From: Haliclystus octoradiatus
Taxonomy: Eukaryota; Cnidaria; Staurozoa; Stauromedusae; Haliclystidae
DNA: 64,000 nucleotides
Direction of reading: 5' to 3'
Assembly: GCA_916610825.1 (NCBI GenBank)
Contig: OU744446.1
Span: forward strand, 27,294,445 to 27,358,444
Each line of letters begins with the position of its first letter. The stretch's first letter is position 1. The position numbers were made by a program, and so were the translations under genes. Below, one piece after another: positions 25,868-40,800 of the stretch. Below the pieces are notes generated by a model. That model worked only from the letters and a program-made list of their open reading frames with translations. It was not told the origin of the DNA and made no database searches.

Positions 25868-28800
25868 CTAATAAGTATATATTCACATAATTAAACAAAA
25901 TATTAAATTTGTGGACTCCACATACATCTGTACGACTAAATACTTAGCTTTCAAGAATCTTTAAAAATTTTATTTTAATTTTCTCAAAAAATGTTTTTTT
26001 AAGGTTCAATCGTATCGTTTTATACTGTATATGCGATAACCCTGTCTTTCCGCCATATACTACCAGAAAACGCGAACAACAAGAGAGTGTCTGACAAAAG
26101 GTTAAGCCATTGTGAATCTTGAAACACTTTCAACATTTTTATCTGAATGTTTTGTTGCTGTTTGGTCTATAAATCACAAAACTATCAATTTTATTCTGAA
26201 TTCGCTCTAGCCTCCAAGGATCTAGGATCCCTGGATCCCCACTTTAAACAGACACTGGCATACATAAAACAAAACGGACTTGGAGGAACACTCTCATTGA
26301 ATAGTAACAATGAAAATTCAACTTGGAATCAACATAGAACAGAGATATTACAGTTATTTACATTAGACATAATTTGAACACCGTGATACATTTGCTTGAA
26401 TTAAGTGCTAGATACTATGATTGAGAAATTTCTCAAACATGATCGAGAAACTCAGCTATTGGTGCAAAAGAAGATTTTTAATTAGATCTCTTCATAATAG
26501 ACGTCAAATAATTTTTGATGAAAGCTGGTCAAATTATTATATCAGTTCTTGTTGACTCTGATTTTTGATGTGTTTTGCGGTAAAATCCAGCAATAACGGT
26601 TCCGATTTTAGCGGTATTCTGTCAATAACAGTTACATCCAAAAAATCTGCTACCGAGTAATTTACGGTCAACTTTTGCTAAATATCTACCGCTAACAACA
26701 GATTCTGCCAAAAGCGATAAAATGATTTGTCTCCCTAGCATACCGTGATTGCCAGATCCAACGGTATATCCTAGTCGTAAATTTGTGGCCCAAAAGATGA
26801 CCCTTTCAACAGATACAGAACGGGTCTGGAAATGATCTGTACTGATTAGTATCTAATTTAGAGTCAATTCCATGCTAAAAATTATGGCAAATGTGCATTA
26901 GATCTTAGTCCCAGGCTCAAGATTTAGTAGGTCATCTTGAAACACAAACATGTAAATTCTGTTTCATGCACTTGACAACTGGTTGCATCATTAGCCACTG
27001 GTTTCTGAGACATACCTTTGAAACTAGAACCAATACTTCCACTTTCAAATTTTTCATCCATTAAAGATTCTTCTAACTGTGAATCATAATCCTGTTTAAC
27101 ATTTTGATCTTGAATTGATTGATCATCAAGAGAGCTTGAGAATGAATCTGTCTTTGATGATTCAAACGCTTTTAGTAATGATGATGGTTTAGATACATGT
27201 AAAGGATCACCTGATAAAGCCTCTTTAGATGGTGAGCCTAAACAGTGACAAATTATCAAAATGAGACAGTTTTGAAAAGAGATTTGAAATTTTCATTCAT
27301 TCTTCAATATCATACAGTCAAAAGCTGCTAGATACCACCTGTCTATATTGGTCAATTTACCATTCTAATCGATATTCAATATTCTGTAAAACATACATTT
27401 CTGTAATGGTAACACTGCTAGCAATTATGCAAAACAGTATAATGTGATTTCAAATAAATTAATAAAAATGATGATGATGATCAACTAGCTAGTGATTGCT
27501 TTTATACATGTTGTGTTATACAAGGTAGACAAATTGTTTGAGTCAAAAAGTAAAAAATAGATTTGTTTACTATGGAATTGATATTTTTTAACAATCTTTC
27601 AAACACGACATTGAGAACCAATTAGAATAAAATTATTTAAAATTTCTTTCCAAAACTATTTTATTGTGATTGTTAAATACAGTATACAATATTAATAAAA
27701 TAGGAGCAGCTATGAAATATAAATATCCTTGGTACTTACTACTGAGCGGCGCAACATGACTAGGCAACTCTGATAACTCTTGTAAAGACATCAAGGTAGA
27801 TGCACTACCACCACCTGTCCATGAACTAGGTCGAGGAACTTGAGAGTTCACACCATGCTTGCGTCGCAATACAACACCTTCATTGCTGGTAACAAGATGC
27901 ATATATGTATATGTATATTAGTATCAGGAGATCGTTGTAAATTAGCTTGATTAAAAATAAGAATATTCAAACAACCCCTTTATTTTGATTGGAATTAGGC
28001 CTATAGATGATGTACAGCCTCTATAAACATTGATACAAAATTTGGTATAATGTTCTAAATATAACATTCTAAATAGAGGGATGTCACCTTTAAAATGTCA
28101 TACAGTACAAGGACAAAGGGTTCAGCCCCTGTGAAAAAAGATCAAGAGTGAACGTAAAATTGTCCAACAGTTCATGAAATATTCATGAACTGTTCATGAA
28201 GTGTTCATGAACTTTCAAGAAATTTCACATTCATGCCTGATCATGAGCTGTATGTGACTGTTTATGGACCTTTATAAAGATGATCAAGAACTCATGGATT
28301 TTTTTTTACAGGGGAGTAAATGCAGGCATTTGATCAGTCTTTGAAGAGAAAGAAACAGACTATAGATAAACTTACTTGGTAGGAGCAAGTGTATCGTGAT
28401 GACTATTACTACTTGATGAATTGGCATTGGCACGACGCTTGAACAACGGACTATTGATTGGTTGGCGCAAGATCAATGATGACTCTAGAGAATTCTTTCC
28501 ATTTGTAAAATCAATGATAGCATTCAACTGAACTTCATAATCTTTCATACTACAAAAATAAATATAGGATAGCAAGCGAAAATCAGAAATAATTTGAATT
28601 TTATTCTTAACATGGCATGGCAAGTAATTAGTAACAACAATCAAAGTGGAGACAAATGTAGTGCTGTAACAAAGAGTAAAAGGGAGGTTTAGATTTAGTA
28701 CCGGTATCCATTCAAGTTCATGTTTAGTCGATAGGAAGATTGGGTTATACCGGCACCCGTTCTTTTAAAACAAGAAGTTTAGATTCAATAAAATAAAAGG

Positions 28801-31800
28801 TCAGTTTCTGTATTCCAGATAAATAGAAGATTCTGACATTTCTTAAAATTGTGATTTTATGTAGAAATTTTATAGCGACAATAAAATTTTATTCCAAACT
28901 AAAACAAAAAAAAATCAAAACATTTTCTCTGTCGTTAATGTTTTGCGCCGAAAGGTGTCCCGAAACGAGGAGGTCAGTAAAGTATCAGAGCAAAGGGGCT
29001 TCCTCCAATGCGCAGAAGTGATGCGCAACGAGAAAGCTGTACTTGTGGCTGTACTGGTACTAAATCTGAACCTCCCTAATATCTCTGTCTCTCCATATAT
29101 TTTTGGTATTACCATGGTAACATACCTAAGAGCATATGCAATGATTGATGTTGGTTCCTTTTCATTGATAACAATGGCAATATTGGAAGCACTTGGTGGC
29201 ATAAAATGCTCATGAGCAGGGCTAAAAAGGTACAAACAAATCATTTATATATGAATATAATCACAAAATTGAGATTATGAAAACAATATATCAGGAGCAA
29301 ATTATGATTTCATTAGTGACCTATAATCAGTTAACACTAAGCAATATCATGACATCTTTTAAATCAGAATTCATTACGTTGATAAAATGCCTATCGATAT
29401 ACGCTCTATTGGATTACATTATGCCGAAATCGATTCTAAAACGATGCAAGGAATGGTTGAATAAATGTACCACAAACCTTAATGAAAACACAACAAAGTT
29501 TTCACGAGTCAAAATCTAGTTTTGCTGTTGTAGGAAAATATTCTCATGCTTGAGTTTTGCATTTCTCCATTGCATTTTGTGATCCCTGCTATACACAACC
29601 CTTCATAATTGCCCATATAATATTGTTAGAAGTCACATATTGATGTATGATATTGTGATATTAGCTTAGATAGCACAACATCTGGGTTTCAGAGCCAGCG
29701 TAAATTGCATTATTACTGAGCGAAAGATGCCATATCTGTTGAATTGATGTTTGTCAGTGCATCAACATAGATTAGTAATTATCATTAACAATCCCTTCTT
29801 CTAGAAATGAAATAGTGGTACAGTGGTACATACACAGTATATGTGGTACGGCAATAATGTCAATATAACTACGTACGTTTGAATGATATTTGACAATTTC
29901 AATATGCAACTTACAATGGCATAGGAACTGCTTGGTAAGATGAAGATGGCAAAAGGTGTGATATTATTTTCTTCATTTTTTCACTACCTCCACGCTTTCC
30001 TGTTATGGCAACTACAAAAATGTAAAAAGGAGTGTATATCAAACAGAGATCATACATCACATTGAATAGCCTTTTTGATGAAGACTTTCATGTGGTAACA
30101 TACTGACACATTATCCCTTTGACTTCAAATAAGTTGGGTGAATTGTGCAATGCTACATTGATTGTTAATTGCTTACAAATGCAAAACAATTTAGAACATG
30201 AATTCCTTCATTAACCTTCACATTTTTCAATAAGAACAAAGATCACCACATGAACAGATCATCATCATCGACTCTGTCCGAATTCGTATGATGCTTGTTG
30301 CAAGTGAATTAATTTTTGTGGTACAAATTTCTTCAAGAGTCAAAGGCCCTTACGAGGTCAAACTTTATTGACCTTGGACCTTTTCAAACCAGTAGATAAG
30401 AAACTTAGCAGAGTTGCTGCAATGCTGGAAATGGTTCTACTAAAATCAAAAGTGTGTGAAAAGGAGACAGAAAGACGGCCATGTATCATGAAAAGGAATG
30501 GTTGAATTTATTCCAGACAAAAATATGTAAAGACTGCTGGTCATTTTAAGGTCTTTAAAACATCATGCTCAAGTTACACAAATTATTCAATTTAAATTAA
30601 TTAATTTAAATAATTGTCTCATGTAATATCATAATGCGATATGAAACTTTGTAATACCAGCTGTATAGCCTTATATTTACCCACCAAGTACTGGGAGTCA
30701 TACAGAAAGCTGAAATTCACTTGCAGAGAGGCAGACTTGTGATTTCTAAACACTTTCTTATGACTCACTGACTCACGACTAAGTACTAATGGTAAACAAT
30801 AGAGCCCTCTTACCTTCTCCATATAGCATAAATACATACCTGAAGTTCTATGGAGCACTACTGTCTAAAAAGAATGGCATATTATATTACCTTCAGATGT
30901 ACTAAGTGATCTAGTTAGATCTGTTTCATCTTTAATGTCTGCAAAGAAAAATCAGTTCTTAAACCTTTGTGAAGTATTGAACTGAAAACATGATGCAAAA
31001 AGCAAAAGTTATCTGCCTCCTCAAGACCCATAAAGTAGACAAGAGGTGGTTAAAAATCCCAATGCAGACTTGAATTTCAACACAACGCATAAACCAGCGT
31101 AGGGATATGATTACTTACCCGCAGATCTGGCCGATTTACTAGCCACAACAGTCTTATGAAGGCCTACACGCCCTAGTGACATTGCTGGGGGAAAGAAATT
31201 GGAAATAAATTAGGAAAAAACAAGCAGCAGTAACTCTAATATAGCCCATAAAAATCATTTTTATTATCACTTACATTTTTTAGATTTGTCTATTGAAGTG
31301 CTACTTGAACTCGCTGTCTTGTTGCTTAAAGATTCCTCTCCATGAGATGATGCTCTTGGTTTCTCTGCTTCTTGAGTCGTATCTGGTGCAACTTCATCAG
31401 CTGGTTGACTATTCTGGGTCTGAATGAAATTAAAAACCAATCCAGGAAAGTAAAATAAAGACTTTAAATTAGATAATAGTAAATAAATGACAGTCAATGT
31501 TGTCACATGCTTATAATGTTTGACATTATTCAAGTTATAAGGGTGATGATATCATTATGAAAAATTTAAAAAACTAAATGTTAATCATGATTTATCATGA
31601 AATGTTACGAGTTTTGAAAGGTGGCACAGTCTCAAATAAAGCTATAAACTAGGTCTTGCTCTGCATCATCAATTTGATGGGGTTTCAAAAACTCATTATT
31701 ATCATTACTCATGGAGTAAAAAGCAGATTTGCTAAATGGTTAACTGTGGTCATAGTTAAGTACTGCGCATGAATCTATGCAAGTATTAATGAATGATGAA

Positions 31801-34800
31801 ATATATACCACATCACATAACATCAACACATAGGCAATTACATTGTTATTAACTATTCAAATAATTCGTCCTATTCAAGTCAGTTGTAATGAACCAATAG
31901 GTTCCTGTATTGGTTGGTGTGATGGACGTCAGCATATTGACTTAATGTGGCTTCAAATGTACCGGTAAGTCAAATAAATCGTGCACATCTAGAAACTAAG
32001 CATCTGAATACGAAATAAATAAACACCTGAGCAAATACGTATTTACCTGAATTTCAAATGGATCGTCCCGTTCAACATCTTTCCTATCTTCTTTGCAAAC
32101 TTCCTCAGCTAGTTGTTTTAACTCAGCTGCATTATGATACGAGAAGAATGCCCCATCAACTGAGCCTGATCTTTGCTGTCCGCCCTTAGGAAAGTTTGGA
32201 CCTTGATCGACATCAATAAATGGACTACCAGGAGTAATTGGACTATCTATATACGAATCATCTCTTTTTGGTTTACTTATAGACAATGGTGCAGATGACA
32301 TACGTCGATGGCCAAGTTTTTTAGGAGATTGTGGTAATGTAACAGGTAGAACTGGAGGAGACATTGATCTCAGTCTTGAAATAACTTGCTGTTTAATTAT
32401 ACCATCTTGTGATGCATCTATACTACTGTTTTTATTTGAGGTACTTTCATTTTGATATTTGCTATGTGGAGCAACCACTTTGAGATCTTCCAGTAAAGAT
32501 TTCATCCGCTCCATTGGATCTTCTATATCTGAATTACTTGAATCAGATTCAAAATTATCACTTTCATGAAGTGAGTGTGTATCATTACCAGATGCATTTC
32601 GCCGCTTCTCAAAATCAACTGCAGACTCACCTAGATGAATATCATTGACACCATCTATATCTGACGATACACTAGCTCCTGCTTCTTCGGCAGTGTCAAC
32701 ATCTGACAGGCATTCACTTTCAGGTAGGTTTGATGCATTATCATCAATAACACCATCATTGTCATCAGTAGGAATCTCTGACGGATCAGCATCACTGCCG
32801 CCTTCAACAAAGAGACTACCTGCAATTGAGTTTGAATCGGATTGTTTGTCACTTTCTGGAATAACAGCAATGACAGTATCTGAACGGCTTTTATTATCTC
32901 CACACCATCCTCCACTCAAATTTGACGATGCTATTGAACCAGGGCTATTTTGAAATAATGCATTAGTCCTTTTAGCAGCAATGGCAATGTTAGTTGAGTT
33001 ACCAGTAACAATGTCACTATCACCTGTCACAGAGCCATGTTCAGCATTTGTAGAATTGTTGTCAGATGCAACGGAAGCAGCTCTACTGACACACAATTGG
33101 CCATCATTCACATCTTGGATTGGCCCCTTGTCAATTGCTTTCTCAAATTCTGCAGTTGGTGATTGAATGACCATATAAGGGCTACCAATCTTTGTTCTTA
33201 CATCTGATAAAGCCTCTTTGGAGCTTGCGGCTGTTTTATCTTCCAAATTAACATTTTTATTTTCATTGATAGATTTTTCTATAGTCTTATCTGATACTTT
33301 TGACGCAGCACCAAGAGGATCAGAAAAGGCTGAGGGGCATGGCTGTTGTTTTTCTTGTTCATTTGATTCACTTTCAATAGGGATGTCAGTGCTTTGAGTT
33401 TCAATGGGTACATTGGTAACTGGATTCTCTATGGGTACGCTAGTACCTAGAAATGTTTGCCTTAGGATAGTGCCATTAGTAAGGAATACTTCAGACACAG
33501 GTTCATGGTATAGCTGTTCAGTGTTTGAAACAGTGGGATAGTACTAGAAAAAGAAGAGAATAATGAGAAATTGTAAATCCCATTAAAGCAAAAATAAAAA
33601 TAAACATTAGAAAAGTCAGAAAAGAAAAAGTTTTGAAATTAAATGTTCCCTCAGTCATATGGTGGCAAATTGAAGTCCATTAAATTTGATTAGCATTCAG
33701 CAATATTAACATGCTGTAAATTTTATGAAGGTTATAATTGGGTATCAAACCTTAACCTAGCAAACACATATTTGAATTTTAGGAATAAATGATGAACAAA
33801 AACACCCTAACAATAGAATTAAAGCTGGGTAGTTTCTACTGACATTAAATGTTTAGGTTACCTCTCCAAGTTCAGCTGGCACAGTTGTCTCCCTTGGAGG
33901 TGATTGAGGTCTAGGTGATTTTTCTCGTTTCTTCTCCAGTTGAATATACTCTAGTAGGCTACATAACAAAATCATAAGCAACATTCAAAGATAATACATA
34001 ATTTTCTGGATAAGTCCATATGAGAATTATATCGGCTTCTTCATAAATGCATTTACAATTATTCAATGAAAGTTGAAAAGTTGAAAACAATGACAGAAGA
34101 ACAAAAGTTACTGTTAGAAGATAGAAGCATTAAAGCAATATCTACCAATAACATTATAACAATGCTAAATATTTATTCTTCTCTACAGTAATTCCTGTAT
34201 AGAATTTCTTTTTGAGAATTTCTGATCCTCAAAATCAATTTATAACTACAGTAAAACTTGTTATAGCACTCACCTCTATAGGTGACCATTTGTCTATAAT
34301 GGTCACTCTGGGTTTGTCTAAATTAGAATTTCTAATGAATCAATCCAGTTAGTGTAAGCTCAAGGGAAAGGGTGCTGACGTCAGAAGTATGAAGACTAAT
34401 TTCTAGACCCATTCCAACATAGCCTTCATTTCCGCGCAGCACTCCAGTGAGGGCCTAATAGAACTGAAGGTTAACAAATATGCGATAAACCAAAAAATAT
34501 GGTGTGCCCAATCACAGAGCACCTTGATATCACCTGAAGTTTTATCGGGTGATGGTTGATGAATAAAACACTAACAATTTAAACAAACTTGCTTGAATCA
34601 TTTCCAAAGTTTAAATTTCGATTGTTTGTTCTGTCATATGTTTAATTATATATTGATGGAGAATTGGAATTTTGAATAAGAGCAATGTTGTATTTCGGAG
34701 AATTGATCTTTAATTTAGAGTATTTCTTTGATTTTGATTATTTAAATCAACTTTTAAAGCGACAGAAGTGCTTTTTCGTAAACTCAATGTTTTTAGACAG

Positions 34801-37800
34801 ATTTGACAGTTTGTTTCAAACATTTTGAAATTAAGAATAGCTGAATTCAGCAAATTTCTAGTTTTGTTCACACCTCGTTGCATTGTTCTTCAATGGACTG
34901 ACCAACGAACACCTGGCTGTAACTCATGTGATTGGGCACACCATATTTTTGATTTATGGCACACCTTTTAGCCTTCAGTTCATTAGGCCTCACTGGAGCG
35001 CCCAGCAGAAGGGCAGTGCTGGAATGAAGCTAACTGGTTCCTATGAAGAAGACTTTCTAGCTTGCTTTGCACGAAAAAATAACTTCTTCACAAAGCAGTT
35101 TATTTTTTGTTTAGCTTGGATGGTGTTTGAAAAAGATGGTAGCGTAAAACTATCTAAAAACTGTTCACAAAACTTGTCTTTATTCTAGTGGTGTCAACAT
35201 CATTTGTCTTGAAGTAACGCTAACCAATCAACACTGCATATAAAGGACATTTGTCTATAGTAGACTATAGTGGTCAGTTTGTCTATCTCTCATAGCTGCC
35301 CTGGCTGTTATACACAGGTTTCACTGTATAATTCACAAGGTTGCTGACCTGAGAAACTTCCTAAAGATAATCATGTTGATCTGTTGATATCTCGTTTAAA
35401 TAAAATCATCATTACAGTCAAACCTGTTCTAATGATCAGCTCTATAAAGTGGCCATCTGTCTATAGTAGTCCCTCTTGCAATGTCTTAAATAGTATTATC
35501 TATTGAATCAAACCTGTATATAAAGGCCACCTGTTTATAGTGGTCAATTTATCTACCTATCTTAGCTGGCTGTTATATACAGGTTTCACTGTACCAAAGT
35601 ACAAGTAAGTAAGTCTTATAAATGTTTCCTTACGTTGCATTCCATGCTTCCACTAGTTCACAGAGTGTTCTCTTTAATTTGATCATCAAGTTCTGAATAT
35701 CCAAGACTAGACCACTGACTTCAGATGGATTCAAATTCAAAACATCTTTGCTGTCATGGTAGCATGAGCTGTCATTGGATGATACTGATGTTCTTGCTCC
35801 TTCTTCTGATTCCTTTCGATGGAGCACAAAACTGTTGGTTTTCATTTGCAATAATTGAATACACTCATTGAAATGAAATCGTTCTTTCTGCAAAAACACA
35901 TACAATTTAGTAGGACAAGTATCAAATGACACCACAAGAAGCATTTAGCAGTATATACAAAATATAATTAATGCCTCGTTAACTATTCTATTCCATTAAT
36001 GTTGGGTTAACTATGCACACTTTATATAAGTTTGTTTTTGTTATTGTAATCAGTTAGTGTGTGTATCTCATCGTTTAGTCAGTCAGTTATGTGAATTCAT
36101 TTTAAATAAAACTGATAAATGCTTCCGAGAGAACATTCCAGCATTTTTCATTTATCATCAGCTATCTAAATTTGAATTGATCAAAGGCGGCTAAAGTTTT
36201 TCCAGCCTTGGTAATATTTGCACTTTCAACATCATCTAAAAAACGTTTCAATATTCCAAATTTTTTGCTTACTGGTATACACATTCAAACTGAAAAGTCG
36301 TTTCCTCCATCCTAGGTACATTATATTAATTATTGGAGTCACGTTCACATTCAAATTTGTGCAGAGCCTACAGCCACAAAATAACTATTGTATAGATCAC
36401 TAGCTAGCTACCAATAGGTAGCATTGTGCATTTGGTTAAGCTCAGTTGGTGATTAGCTCAGTTGGCAGAGCAACCGAACTTCAGATCGTGTCATATCTGA
36501 TCGACTGTGGTTCAAATCCCCCTGAGGACAACTCAGCCTTGACTTTATCTGAAACATCAAATGAGTACCATCTAAGGATGGCGGATGGAATGGTTCAGAA
36601 GGAATTGCATTGTGAGTAGCTGCGGCGCATCGTTGCGCATTGACAATCAAGGCCTATCTGCCATGAAATGTGTTGAAATTGATCTGCAGTGTCGCGGCTG
36701 AGATCTAAGGAGCGTTTAACATCATTGCTCTTAGCGAAAAGAGCCACTCCTCTAGAAATAGAGGAATGGTACGGGTGCCTTCGGTAGGGCGACACCGTCC
36801 ACATTATTACATTTGGTTAAGCATAGAGTAGGATATTTCTGCAGAGACTCGAAATGTGGAATATATTTTTTAAGAATAAATTTAACATCCTGGTCTTAAC
36901 ACATAATACCTACATTCAATTCAGCAAGAAATTCTTTGATTTTAGCATCCCTCGAGGCCGAAGACATCTGCTCACCATATTTCAAGCTCTGTATACGATC
37001 CACAACCAATGAAAGAACAACGTGAGACCTAGGGACAATAACAACAAAGAGGTCTTGATGAAAATTTTATTTGAAACATAAACAAGAAGTAAACCGCTTT
37101 TAGCTGCAACAAAACATTGAGATTCAATTTAATTGGAATAACCATTGCTCAGAACCTGACTACCTAAAACAATCAAGGATAAAAAGACAGAAATCTATCA
37201 AAATTTGGAATTACATAAATATACAGGCCTGCAGACCATGCTAATTATCAGTCAACATCCTTGATGTGTTCAGAAAGATATTTATATACATAGCCTGCAA
37301 TAGGATTTTCCTGATTGAATTTAGAAATATATATGGCTGCTGGTGCAAGGAACGAATATTCATTTGGTTTATCAGTAGTGTTCACAACAAACAAATGGAA
37401 AAAATAATATCATACTTTTGACTGAATTCTTGAACTTGATCAACTAACTCAGAATTGTGTTTCTCCTTGCCAATGTGAACTGTAAATGCGGGGATAACAA
37501 TCTCAAGCAGATCAATTGGACAAAACCTAAAACATAAAATCATCCATTTACAATTGAAAGACAACAAGTGCGACAATTGAATATGGCAAATGATACAGTA
37601 AATAAATATGAAAACAAATTATCCTAATTCATTAGTTGAATTCCTTTGGCTGGCAAGCTGGACAACCGTATTGCTGGTTTTCCACAACAGAACACCCTAT
37701 AGCTAAAACACTACTTCTGATGTTGCAGGAGTCGCCATTGGTTCGTGACGTGACCCGCAACTGGCAGCCAAAAAAGCAAGCTTTAAACAATTATCAGTTA

Positions 37801-40800
37801 ACTGGCAATTCTGCTGGAAAAGCAACTAGCTAGCCTAAAAAATGTAGACGGTGTCGCCCTACCGAAGGCGCCCGTACTAGTCCTCTATCCGATCTGAAGT
37901 TCGGTTGCTCTGCCATCTGAGCTAATCCTCAAAGGCTTAGTTAGCCTGATGCAGAGATACAGGAAAAATTTAAAACTTAATTCATAAATATATATTGGTG
38001 TAGTGGAGGTATATGAGCATGGATTGTATTGCTAAACATGCCACTGAATCTTCTTTAACATAAGATCAAATATAGCAAAAACATCGAGGCTCACTGAATA
38101 AGATCATTATTAAAAGCAAATACACCTACTTAGGGGAGTTAGTTCAGATGGCAGAGTAAGCAAACTTCAGATTGATCATACGTGATTCACTGTGTTTCAA
38201 ATCATTTGAAGGTCCACTTTAGCCTCAAATTTATCCAAAACATCAAAATGAGTACCATTTACTGATGGTGGATAGAATGGCCCAGACAGAATTGCATTGT
38301 GAGTGTGTATCATTGCGCATTGAAAATTGAGGCCCATCTGTCTTGATTTCTGTTGAAATTTATCTGCAGAGTTGCAGCTGAGATCAATAAAGCGGATTTA
38401 ACATCACTGCTCTCAGCGAAAAGCGCCTCTCCACTGAAAATAGGGGAATGGCACGGGTGCCTTTGGTAGTGTGATAGGGTCTCAATCACTTTTTACACAT
38501 ACTTACTTGAATGATGCTACCATGTTAGCAAAACTAAAGTACTGAAAATGCTCATGATGAATGGAATGATTGCATGGCTCAGCACTAGCACGTCTGGTAT
38601 ACTCTTTACCATAGAATCTCAGTTCAAGGTATTTGGCAAATGATAATGACCAAGAGTCACGTGAGAGGGGGACGACAGGAGTGACCTAATAACAACACAA
38701 ACACAATTCGAATCATAAAACTCCAGATAAAATTTCCAAGATAAATATTTTGACAGTTTCCTCAATTTTACACAAATAATCATCAAAACTGGGGTATGGC
38801 TGTAAACATGGAACTTCAGACAAAGTATGTGTACTTATGATATGTGTGCAAAAGTGGGGCTACATTACGGAAAATTTCATATTTGGAAGGCAATCTCATT
38901 TGATGTAAATATGCAACGCATTTGTGAGTGAGTAAAATTGTTTTAAATTTCAATAATGTAATAATTAGCTGGACTGTTAAAATTATAGTTCAGAGAAGAA
39001 AAATTCAAAGAATCTATTGACCACTCAAGTTTTAATTTCAAGTGGATTTGTATCAATCCTTTTCGAACGTGTCCTTCTTCGGGTTAAACCAAGATTCAAA
39101 GCCAAGTGACGTCAATATGATGTCTTAATTTTAATTACAAAGACACAGCGCACAATGATCATGACAGATATTGTTCAATCATCCACATCAAGGGAATTTT
39201 CAAATTTACCTGTTTACATTGCTTGCACCAACTCCATGTTAGAATTGTATGATCAAAGCCTGGAATTCTTGATTCAAGGTTTCTCATGTGAATGTACAAC
39301 GAGCCATTTCCATGCGCAAAGTATCTGACATGGTTTACCATTGGAACATCACAATTGTGACTAGGACATATGTAAGATGGTCTAAAAGACATATACATAA
39401 GCAATTTATCTATATGTCTTCATTGTTCTATAAGAGGCATGTGTACCACCTATCTACAGGATAAATAACTGAAGTTGGCAACATCTACTTCTATCAACGC
39501 ACAGGTAATGGAACATGGTAGAGTAGCGTTGGTTATCAAGATGTAGCAGTCTCTGAGCTGTGGTCTGGAACTAACTTTTTAGAACACTCCAAGACATTAT
39601 AAACAATAAATGAGTAGACATTCAACACAAAATCATCACTATTGGTGAAATGTTGCTCACAGAAACCTCACTAGTTAAACATGCCAACTTTCAACTATTG
39701 ATTAATTTGACATGAATAACTGTGCAATGAAAAACTGTTCTACTTTACATTACTAAGAAATTTACATTTTCTAGAAACTGCTCCAAAATAGTCTAATCTT
39801 CATTGCGAAGAGTAAGAATCAACAGAGAGATTTATTCATGTACTTTTCTAGTTTTAATGTTTTGGTGAAATAGGATATCAGAAAAATAACTCATACGTTT
39901 ATCTGAGTAATGTCCTTAATAGATAAACATTGCAGTAAAAATACTGACCTGAAACAGTATCGCTCTAGAAAGCCTCCAAGAGTGATATCATTGCGACCGT
40001 AGAATTCCATAAAAACAGCCCTAAAAAGCAAGGATATTGCATGTAATACTTTATATATACTGTGGATACTCAACATTGAAATTTTGTTAATCAGGAATGC
40101 GAGTTATCAATGCTATCAAGATAATATAATGAGAACTAAAGATAGTGTAACTCAAATTTGCATTTGAAGAGTCTTAAAATGATCATGACATTACCTTACC
40201 TATGTGTAAATACTCCAAGTAAACTGTAAATAACATCTTCAAATATTAAATAATTCAAATCTAAACATAGCTTCTCTGGCCGGTATCAATAACATTCTTA
40301 AAACTCTGTCTTTGTTGACCTCATTTATGACTGTTGTTCGATCAAAAATATTGAGAAAGATATTTTTAGATTTTCTCGTTTTGATTTTCTTGGTGAGGTA
40401 ATATTATGACCTTTCCGAAACTCTTGAAAATGGAAAATTTGTGTTGCATTTTCCCATTTGCCCATCTAGATACTATGCATACGCCTTCGTTTGTCCAAAT
40501 AGGATGCTCCCAACACAGAGAGTATCAGTTATGGCAAGACATAGAATCACAAAGAGAACATCATTCCTGATAATACTATCAACCAAAACTGTTCTCCTAA
40601 TGGCAGTGAGTTTCAATTATATTTACATTGAATTTCAACCAGAGGTTGAGACACACAATGGATAGCTAGAATATGTTGTCAATATCAACATATAGCTATG
40701 GTGTCAATATCAATCCGCTTAACACTGCGGTTCATCAGCAGTTAAACTCCAGCATTCTCTGTTGGTCCTGTTTCATCTGCCAACTAACAGCTGTATACAA

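Noticed and set aside
32645..32953. 102-codon + strand frame inside the PIKfyve linker exon
   Set aside because: Antisense shadow of a low-complexity Ser-rich coding exon.
36449..36530. A functional tRNA gene (box A and box B present)
   Set aside because: The anticodon arm and acceptor stem do not fold properly, and the segment is the head of a SINE with its own TSD.
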